This document shows, in pieces, positions 55,631-64,000 of a stretch of DNA of 64,000 nucleotides. The stretch covers positions 7,874,001-7,938,000 of the forward strand of contig JAYKYS010000007.1 in assembly GCA_036924285.1 (NCBI GenBank), given 5' to 3'. A program made the position numbers and the translations under genes. The notes beneath the pieces were generated by a model. It searched no databases and was not told the DNA's origin. It worked only from the letters and a program-made list of their open reading frames with translations. Origin of the DNA: Asterella californica. Lineage: Eukaryota > Streptophyta > Marchantiopsida > Marchantiales > Aytoniaceae. The first letter of the stretch is position 1, and every line of letters begins with the position of its first letter.

Positions 55631-57630
55631 AATATTTGTATGGACACAAATGAGAGGATGACACCTGTTATATGGACACAAATGAAAGGATGACACCTGT
55701 TAACATAAGAACTCTCTCCAAGAAATCACAAGATTACACAACAAGAACTGTAAAATCACAATGCAAGACCTCTAATAATTGTTACTAGTGTTTTCTGGTG
55801 ATTAAGGTACTTTAGTACTCTACAGGAATGACTTCATAAATCAATAACGTTTTACGGGTCCATAAGCTAAGGATTCTAGGGAAGCACAATACTAGAACAA
55901 CAAAAGAAGTGATATCTAGAAGCACACGTAATGACGAAGTCACTGTAGTGGTATTACGAGTTGTATTACAATAAACCAAACATAAAGTAAAGAATAGATT
56001 ACAAAAACAGTTTAGATCACATATTTGCTCATGTAGAATATCACTATGGTTTTACTACTTGAATAATATAATATTATAATGCATGTTGTTCCTAGTTTAC
56101 GTATGGAATATAAAAATAAAAGATTCTTAGCAACACAAAAACTGTAAGTACCGGTCTTAATGCATATTTAATTCATGAGAGGATGTTCAAGCCATGCGAA
56201 AAGAAATATTCAAACAAGGTATCGTCGAATACTCATTCGCTAGCGAATGACATTTTCGATGTAAAACTTTATATCACGACCATAGAAAAGAAAACAAAAG
56301 TTTCTTAGTCACACACCTACAATGATGTGAAGTGTGTTCTTCCACAAACACATAGTACAAATATTTATTCCATAGAAAAGTTGCTAGTTAGATACCAAAA
56401 GAATGTCTATGGATAAGATGACTTATAAACTTATTAATTGTTATTTGATAAAGATGAGTCCACTAATTATATGATAATACATGTTTGGAAATAAATTGAA
56501 AAGATTTCTAAACGTCTACAGTAATTGACAATCGGTTAGCTTTGTTTATAATCGTAGATTATTGAGGATCTCTCTTATAAGTTGAGAGGACAGTTTCTTA
56601 ATTAACCTTTTTATTCTTACCGAAACTTGAAGTCATTATTTGGAACAATAGATTTCTTACTACAAAACTCAGTTGCGAAACGAGTGAAAAACAAGTAAGA
56701 AATGCTTATCATTTCTTTTTCACGTAGACGTCTAGTTGGAGTCATGATTCTATCTCGTGAGTAAAAAACATTTGAGAAAAATTCCAACTTTTACACCCCC
56801 TAATAAGTGACTTACCATGTCTTGACGAACAATAGTCAGAAGGTGGTTGTAAATACTCTTGAGACCCGAATTATATATGATCGAGCTATCTATCCTGCAA
56901 CACATCTAACACTTCTAAACATCTCGTTTGTTTGGTTGGAGTAACAAAGTGCTCACCTTATATGTTTTAACAACGAGAAGTGCAAAGATTGTCATTTGAA
57001 TCGATCTTCGCTTCACTCCTTTTTCAACAAATCAATCATGTATTATAATTTTATGGCTCAGTCCGGCCACGCAAGGTGCAAGTATGTATGATACAGCCAA
57101 GTATAAGTAAACTTCTCTGTCTATTTATGACACGGTCAGAAATATTAAAATATCGAAGGTCATGGACATACAGCTTTATTGTAGCTAAAACCATCTCACA
57201 TAATATTCAGAATTTGTGTTACAACCAAATCTTATTATAGTCACAACCGATATAGTCACATTTTTGTGAGGACCAATCATTCCTTTGTAAAATTATCTCG
57301 TATAGACACTATCACAAAGTATATAAGCACATTCTCACAAAAAAAAATACAAAGACATGTGATTATAACAAAAAGATTTTTAACATGGTGTGACAATAAC
57401 TTTTCTCGCGTGAATATTTTTATTTTGTTTTGTTTTTGCTTGTGAGATATTGTTATCAGATATTCATAAAACACTACACAAGGCTGACATTTTACATATT
57501 GTTTACCTAAACCTTCTTTTGTACAGCCACGTTTACAAGTTCGTCATCTCCGTGATTACATACTTATAATCATATTTGACACTCTCTGTTCAATAATGTG
57601 ATTCAAATTTATAATCTCAAAGCGTTGTCA
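55631..57630. other. AT-rich non-coding DNA
   Basis: A small direct repeat (atggacacaaatgaaaggatgacacctgtta, split as tatggacacaaatga and aggatgacacctgtta, each twice near 55638-55700) is present. Otherwise no gene or RNA signature is visible. Confidence 0.5.
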
Positions 57631-59651
57631 TGTCGTGGACCGGCTCCTACTTGAAAATCAAATTTTGACTGTTATCGTTTCAAAGACACTGATGAAGAAG
57701 ACAAGCTAGGCCTCAGCTTACGGGCTTTTAGCACAACTTTGAATCTCTATTTTCATCGTATCAGTGGATAGAGCTCTTCGTCAGCACTCCATAAGCACTT
57801 CATCTACTTCGTTTGGACGCCTAGTGGAGAAGTTACATGATTCGAAAGATGGAGAAAACAAGCTAAGCCCCAGCTTATGAGCTTTTGGCACAACTTTGGA
57901 TCTTCACTTTCATAGTATCAATGGGTAGAGCTCGTTGTCAGCTTTCCATAGGCACTTCGTCTACTTCGTTTGGACGTCTAGTGGAGAAGTTACAAGACTC
58001 GAAAGATGGAGAAAACAAGCTAGGCCCTAGTTTACTTGCTGATTGGGTATTAGCGGCTTCAGCGTTTCATTTTTATCGCATCAATGGGTAGAGCTCGTTG
58101 TCAACTTTCCATGGGCACATTGTCTACTTCATTTGGACGTCTAGTGGAGAAGTTACGCGACTCGAAAGAAAGGAAAATCAAGCTAGGCCCTAGTTTACTT
58201 GCTGATTGGGTATTAGCGGCTTCAGCGTTATATTAAAGACGCAAGGGACCTGCTTCCTCATTATTGAAGAAACCTTGTACGTACAAAGACTGACATAAGG
58301 GGGCAGCTTAAGGGGCTAACTTGCACCTGCCACCTGTCAGCGGACAGTTCGAGAGATTTGGAGGTCTAATGCAAGCGCGCAAGGCGTCGTTGGGTTCAGA
58401 TCTGTGCAGGCTACGCACTGGATAAGACGGTTTGTGAAGAGACGGATCGAGGAGTGTGTACTGGGAGAAATTGAGACGCAGGAAGAAGATTTGAATATTT
58501 CAGTTATCTGTGAAGGAGAGTTGGACCGTTCGGACCGTTCCGGGGTCCAAACTTTCTGTCCTTGGATCCATCGAGATCAAAACACCGAGTTCTACAGGAA
58601 ATTGAAGACGATACAAAGTTTCATCGGACGGTTTAGGAGTTTTGAGTGAAATTGGCTTGCAAGGAAGCGCTTACGTCAAATTTTCGTTAGCTTGCGATCT
58701 GAGATTAGGTTGTTCTTCGCGATCGGTGAGCCAAGCTCTTCGTTCTTGGTGCCTACGTGACCAGGGAGTCTTCATCTACGCATAGGAGAAGAGAGAAAGA
58801 GTACGTGGATTGGATTGTTGGTTTGGGTGTGGTAAGCAATTTTGAGCCGTAGTGAGTCGATTTACGTCAGTTTTTTGCAATCTGCGACTAAATTTCTTGC
58901 GCGGTTTTGCAAAGGGAACTCCAAACGGCTTGTTTGGAGTCTCATTGGGTTCAGGGTAGCTAGATCTATCTGCCAGAGAAGACGGATATCAGATCAAGCG
59001 ATCCGTTTGAGCGCTGTGTGCGATTTTAAGTCGCAGGGAGGAGTTTTTAAAAGTTTGATCACTTGCGACAGAAAACCAGCAATATCTCGGCTGTCGAGAT
59101 TTGGATCTGAAGGTTTATTGGACCAACGGAGTCAGCGAAGGAGACCCTATCGACATCTGAAGACTGTTTGACGAAAGGAGAAAGTTCTCAGATAGGTCTT
59201 TTTCAGTATCTTCGCTACGGGTTTTGCTATTTTGAGTTCGTTAGAGATCTAGTTGGCTATATACAGCTTGTGGTAGCTAGTTTTGGCTAAGAGCTTGTAC
59301 ATGGATGTGGTTTGGACTTGGGTTTCAATCGTATGATGCTGATGCAGCTCTGGTTGTTAGCAAAGGGAAGTTTCTCTTGCTTTGAGCTACGCTTCGGTGG
59401 TTTTGGGTCAGGGTTGAGATTCAGGGGTTCGTTTTAAGGGCTTTGAAGCAGATTACAGACTGCTCTGGTCTGTTTCTCAGTTTTGTGTTCTTAAGAATAA
59501 AGAATCGGCAGTGTACACACATTTGGAGTTGGTATATATTGTAGCATTCGTTTTCGTGATTGTTTCTCTCTGTCTTCTCTGTTCAGCACACAACATCTCC
59601 ACAGCCAGGAACCTCACGTTTTCTTGGACATCCTTCACGCAAAATCCGACA
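57631..59651 (+). repeat. long direct repeat C, left copy, LTR-like
   Basis: It begins tgtcgtggaccggctcc and can be followed to ccgaca at 59651, giving TGTCG...CGACA ends like an LTR. The first 1.69 kb recurs at 61718-63395. Common landmarks are gttggaccgttcggaccgtt, gatcggtgagccaagctctt, gtacatggatgtggtttgga and acagcttgtggtagctag. The right copy lacks the last 330 bases. No coding sequence is visible. Open frames at 58404-58649 and 58842-59171 are not conserved as proteins. Confidence 0.75.
57701..58335 (+). repeat. 157-bp tandem array, four units, in repeat C left copy
   Basis: The phrase acaagctagg(c)c(c/t)(c/t)agcttac starts units at 57701, 57858, 58015 and 58178 (spacing 157, 157, 163). 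Each unit also contains gagctc(g/t)(t/c)cgtcagc-like and gtttggacg(c/t)ctagtgga phrases. Confidence 0.85.
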
Positions 59652-60073
59652 CGATAGCGTTATAGTCACAAAATACAAGGTCATCAAGTGCGTGTGGTTT
59701 TAATAATCATTGGATCTGTACTACCTTGGATTACATGGTTGCTGTGCATTTTTTGATGTGCTGAAGAAAATGTTCTGTTCTATAAGACGAAAGAGTATGG
59801 AATACTCTTGAACAAGACGAGGAGTAAATATGTTACCAAAGTGAAACTTTAGATAACACTTGTTTACAAAACTGAATAGAATACGGACCGTTAGTTAGAA
59901 CTGAATAGATGTTCAGTTGAAATTATAAAATGACCTCATAGGAAAAATAAATTAACTATGCATGCTGGAAGTGGTAGAGAAAATTCATAAATAACGGACA
60001 TGAAGCCTCATTCTATTGAACAGTCTAGGAAAGAAAAGATTAGTGACATGTCCATAAAAAGATTCTATTAAAG
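59652..60073. other. internal segment between C repeats; no gene seen
   Basis: AT-rich, no recognisable primer-binding site or reading frame. Confidence 0.4.
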
Positions 60074-60160
60074 ATTTAATTTATCATCGGATCCTTCATG
60101 GAGGAAAAATTAAGTGATAAACTAAACTCCTTGCATATTATCTTCTCTTCAGAACCTCCC
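60074..60160 (-). repeat. repeat family A, reverse double stem-loop
   Basis: Plus-strand order is stem-loop 2 (tttaatttatcatcggatcc with aattaagtgataaacta) and then ttgcatattatcttctcttc, the family's start motif. No terminal module was found next to it. Confidence 0.55.
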
Positions 60161-60343
60161 AAACCTTCCTTGTTCTCTATGCTCTCCCAAGTTCCACTCC
60201 CTACCGTTGGACCATACTCCTCTCTATCTCCAGCATCTCTTCTCAGTTCTCCGCCTCTCTCTACGTAAATCTTTCCTCTTCTCCTTAGGTTTTTTGAACG
60301 AAGCACGTGATGCGATGAATATCAAATGGATGGAAAGATCCCA

Positions 60344-61474
60344 TCAAGCCGTACAAGAGAAAGAGAGACTCGAAGGATCAATCGACCAAGACTCTGAAGG
60401 GGAGAGAAGATCGAGGTTATCTCTAGCTCTAAAGACGCCTATCGCTCTTAAAATATCACACGTCGGTAAATCAAAACTCATGCATACAACATGTGCATAT
60501 GAAGTAGCATCACCTACTGGAATTGCTCTCATGCGGACTGCTCCAGCTAAAGCTCTTTGTAAGACAATAGAAACACGCTGTATAAAGAAAGTAGTGCAAA
60601 AAGAAAGAGAAAGTGGCACCTTTTGACGCTTATCATGGTAAGCTCTAGCACAATCTCGAATAAGAACATCAAACTATGAGGTTGATGATCCATATATCTC
60701 CAAGATAAAGAGATGAAGTGATGCCATTCTTGCATACTTATACTTGGTCAGCTTCGTTACTATCGACGTGTCTGTAGTCTATCTCGAGGGATGGACGATC
60801 ACTTGTACCACCATCAAGTCTCACGTCGGATATGTGACAATCACACTTGCTACTGAGATATGATTTTCTCTCATCATGTATAGGTCAGTTCTCACCGACC
60901 CTCTACTCTGAATGGTATATCAACGCTCTCCATGTCATGTAACCGCTCTCTCGTGCTATAGCAAACACAACATCTTTGATGGCATCATGAGTACATATTC
61001 GCTCTCCATCGTGAGGACATCGAGCACAATGTCGATCAGAGATATCGAGCGAGACACCACATTTGCATATGGACAAAGCCGTTGGACCGAGCCTAGGTGG
61101 AACCTCATCACTGTAGAGAAGATAATCGGAGAGACTCAAAACGCTTTAATGCAAGATCGAACTATGAACCAAGAGCTTGCGCCCTTATTCGGACTAGAGC
61201 GAAGTCAAGCTCTAGAATCTCATGAGATGGAAGAATCAACTAAGAGCGCATGAAGAACATGTTGGAAGTGGTGTCTCGTCAAAGAGGACAACAATCTGTA
61301 AGGTCCATCAAAAGCTAAGGTATCAAATCGAGGATGTGCCTCACATGTCTCAAGAGTCAAACTGTCTCTTGTCTCACAAAGACACATATGTAGTGGATAA
61401 GACCCGTCCTTCATCTCAATCACAAAACTCTCTAGAATAGACCTATCCCAAACGAGGAAACGACAACAAATCAA
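60344..61474 (-). pseudogene. retrotransposon remnant: RT-associated zinc finger and C-terminal domain
   Basis: On the minus strand from high to low coordinates, ALSICKCGVSLDISDRHCAR then CPHDGERICTHDAIKDVVFA (60903-61139) form a Cys/His zinc-finger-like unit. It resembles those that follow the reverse transcriptase in several non-LTR and related algal and plant elements. Further on, FIQRVSIVLQRALAGAVRMR (about 60600-60540) matches the usual closing segment of such proteins. Frames are broken, and no RT core is visible. A plus-strand frame over 60207-60626 is a shadow. Part of this region recurs at 18.84-19.01 kb. Confidence 0.45.
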
Positions 61475-61717
61475 TGTTCAACTACCTAAAAAAGTTGTCA
61501 AAGCGGTCTCTTCTGTAGATAGCAAGCCCATCCGATCACATGAAATCAGCAATGATGTTTGTCTATGTTTGGGAGGCCCTACCACATATTGAAAGGTCCA
61601 CGGTCCTAGAATGTCATCAAAGACCTTGATGATCCTCTTATCAAACTCTCTACGGTGAGAAATGAAGGTTAGAGATGAAAATAATGTGTGGAGTAAGTAA
61701 CTCGGATGACGTTGTGG

Positions 61718-63395
61718 TGTCGTGGACCGGCTCCTATCTGAAATTCAGACTTTGATGCTTGTCGTTCCAAAGACATTCATGAGAAAGACAAGCTAGGCCC
61801 CAGCTTACGGGCTTTTGGCATCAATTCGGATCTCCATTTTCATCGCATAGATGGGTAGAGCTCCTTGTCAGCTTTCCATAGGCACTTCATCTACTTCGTT
61901 TGGACGCCTAGTGGAGAAGTTACAGGACTCGAAAGATGGAGAAAACAAGCTAGGTCCCAGCTTACGGATTTTTAGCACAAGTTCGGATCTTCGCTTTTAT
62001 CGCATCAGTGGATAGAGCTCCTTGTCAGCTTTCCATAGGCACTTCATCTACTTCGTTTGGACGCCTAGTGGAAAAGTTACAAGACTCGAAAGACGGAGAA
62101 AACAAGCTAGGCCCCAGCTTACGGGCTTTTGGCGCAACTTCGGATCTTCACTTTCATCACATAGATGGATAGAGCTCGTTGTCAGCTTTCCATGGGCATC
62201 TTGTTTACTTCGTTTGGACATCTAGTGAAGAAGTTATGCGACTCGAAAGAAGGTAAAATCAAGCTAGGCCCTAGTTTACTTCCTGACTGGGTATTTGATG
62301 CTTCAGGCGCTATATCAAAGACGCAAGGGGCCTGCTTCATTATTATTGTGAGAACTTTGTACGTACAAAGATTGTTGCAAGGGGGTTGCTTAAGAGGCTT
62401 GTTTGTTCCTGCGACCTGTCGGTGGACGTTTTGGAGAATTGGGAAGTCCAATACATGCGCGCAAGGTGTCATCGGGTTCAGATCTGTGCAGGCTACGCAC
62501 AGGTTAAGACGGTTCTTGAAGAGAAGGATCGGGGGTTGTGTTCTGAGAGGAATTGAGACGTAGGAAGCAGATTTGGAATTTTCAATTATCTGTGAAGGAG
62601 AGTTGGACCGTTCGGACCGTTCCGGAGTCCAAACTTGCTGTCCTTGGATCCATTAGGATCAGAACAACGAGTTCTTCAGGAAATTGAAGACGATAAGAGT
62701 TTTCATTGGACGGTTTGGGAGTTCTGAGTGAAATTGACTCGCAGGGAAGCGCTTGCGTCAGATTTTTCATCGTCTGCGACCTGAGATTGGATTGTTCTTC
62801 GCGATCGGTGAGCCAAGCTCTTCGTTCTTGGTGCCTACGCGATCAGGGAGTCTTCATGTACGCATAGGAGAAGACTGTACGTGAATTGGATTGTTGGTTT
62901 GGGTGTGATGAGCAAGTTTGAGCCATAGGGAGCTGATTTACGTCAGTTTTTTGCAACATGCGACCAAATTTCTTGCGTGGTTTTGCAAGGGGAACTCCAA
63001 ACGACTTGTTTGGAGTCTCGTTGAGTTCGAGGTAGCTAGATCTATCTGCCAGGGAAGAAGGATATCAGTTTAGACAATCCGTTTGTGTGGTGTGTGCGGT
63101 TTTAAGCCGCAGGGAGAAATTTTTGAAGGTTCGGTCACCTGCGACCGAAAATCGACGATATCTCGGCTGTTGGGAGTCGGATCTGAAGGTTTCTTGGGTT
63201 AACGGAGTAAGCGGAGGAGACCTATCGACATCTGAAGTCCGTCCAGCGAAAGGAGGAAGTCCACAGATAGGTCTTTTTCGGTTTCTTCGCTATGGGTTTT
63301 GCTCTTTTGAGTTCGTTAGAGTTCTGGTTGGCTGTATACAGCTTGCGGTAGCTAGCTTTAGCTAAGAGCTTATACATGGATGTGGTTTGGACTTG
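61718..63395 (+). repeat. long direct repeat C, right copy
   Basis: Begins tgtcgtggaccggctcc and follows the left copy, with many substitutions and small indels, to cttgggtttggatcg near 63395, where similarity stops. The missing distal part suggests truncation. If the two copies are LTRs of one element, its internal part is only 2.07 kb and encodes no intact protein; if not, they are two solo copies. Both are preceded by cgttgt, so the true border may lie a few bases upstream. Confidence 0.75.
61788..62400 (+). repeat. 157-bp tandem array, four units, in repeat C right copy
   Basis: Units start at 61788, 61945, 62102 and 62259, exactly 157 bp apart, each with acaagctagg or tcaagctagg. The last unit differs in the same way as the fourth unit of the left array (ctagtttact). 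Confidence 0.88.
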
Positions 63396-63900
63396 GGTTT
63401 GGATCGCGTTGTCGTATTGTACATAGGTCTATACAGTGAAAAGTATTCCAGAGAGATTTTTTTCCATATTGTGTAAAAGAAGCTGCCCTGCAGCTTAACA
63501 AGCTAGGTAGGAGCTAAGCTGGGGCTATGCTTGACAAGCTGCCCCCTAGCTTGGGTTGGAATATCACCCCTAAAGGAGTCGAAAGACACCAGAATGCAAA
63601 GCTCGACGAGGAGAGCGACCTTATGCTTCTAGTTTTGACAGAAAGTGTTTTAAGCAATAGTTAGTACGAGTTTTAGGCTGTGAAATATGTGAAAGAGGGA
63701 AATCAGTCGATTCTGGCTCGTGACTCGAACTCAGAATCTGATAGCATGGGTGTGTAGGTGCTCATGAATACTATAGTTTTGACTCCTTGTTCATTAAAAA
63801 CGGAGTTGTATAGAGAAGTTAGCGTAGGAAAGGCTAGTAAAGACTTTACAGGAAAATTTCTTCAGGAAAACATGTGTACAAAAGTTTTTACCTTCTTGAA
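63396..63900. other. no supportable gene
   Basis: Between 63465 and 63555 the words aagctgcc, acaagctagg and ctagcttggg form a cluster of small inverted motifs. Nothing else is recognised. Confidence 0.4.
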
Positions 63901-63990
63901 CGGAACCAAAGGCCATCCCAGTGATAGGGCGCCTGCCTAGGAGGGAAGTGGTCTCAGGATCAATCCCCCCTGGCCTCTGGTTCCTATTCC
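63901..63990 (+). repeat. tRNA-like, SINE-like segment
   Basis: The phrase agtgatagggcgcctgcct resembles the A box and anticodon-stem region of a tRNA, and ggatcaatccc resembles a B box. The ends ggaaccaaaggcca and tggcctctggttcc are near-complements, giving an acceptor-like stem. I cannot draw a proper cloverleaf with a normal anticodon arm, so this is more likely the head of a tRNA-derived SINE or a tRNA pseudogene than a working tRNA. Confidence 0.45.
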
Positions 63991-64000
63991 GGCATGTTGG

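Noticed and set aside
1..64000. CRISPR array, bacterial operons or ribosomal RNA
   Set aside because: No regularly spaced short repeats with unique spacers, no rRNA sequence and no bacterial gene organisation; the genes are spliced and eukaryotic.
1..64000. telomere repeat tract near TERT
   Set aside because: No run of TTTAGGG or its complement was seen; isolated words such as aaccctag occur by chance.

Overview
This is a nuclear window from a land plant, most likely a bryophyte and possibly a liverwort such as Marchantia. Evidence: the genes are spliced with GT-AG introns; a plant-type telomerase reverse transcriptase (TERT) and a plant-type OST5/TMEM258 gene are present; and the degenerate Ty3/gypsy retrotransposons have a gag-protease style I associate with liverwort gene models. 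The species call is inference; no database was searched.

Layout. A probable last exon of an unidentified gene lies at 68-165. AT-rich non-coding DNA with local duplications follows to 5.4 kb. A four-exon OST5/TMEM258 gene occupies 5840-7369. From 8 to 24 kb the window holds no intact gene. It contains two dispersed short-repeat families (family A, with two adjacent stem-loops at one end; family B, with a GCTATGC-GTTA-GCATAGC palindrome) and scraps of LINE and Ty3 elements at 12.6-15.7 kb. An uninterrupted gene for a replitron-like HUH endonuclease lies at 25592-26599. TERT follows on the same strand at about 28.1-36.42 kb. I could assemble 12 phase-consistent exons (13 with one uncertain exon) covering TEN domain to C-terminal extension. 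The predicted protein is about 1,850 residues, long for a plant TERT.

From 37 to 54 kb the window is a nest of transposable elements. An old minus-strand Ty3 element (39.69-41.455 kb plus 50.326-53.56 kb) was split by a younger plus-strand Ty3 element of the same broad clade (41456-50325, complete with two LTRs). The old element's reverse transcriptase also abuts a minus-strand pseudogene of the HUH endonuclease (38.8-39.7 kb), in which the catalytic tyrosine codon appears to be a stop. From 57.6 to 63.4 kb two long direct repeats resembling LTRs flank 2 kb that holds a decayed RT-associated zinc-finger/endonuclease-like remnant. Each long repeat contains a four-unit, 157-bp tandem array. The window ends in a tRNA-like, SINE-like segment.

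The host genes with clear roles are OST5 (N-glycosylation in the ER) and TERT (telomere synthesis). The rest is mostly mobile DNA. The least ordinary items are the intact HUH endonuclease and its decayed copy, the expanded TERT linkers, the double-hairpin family and a long imperfect hairpin at 55.5 kb.
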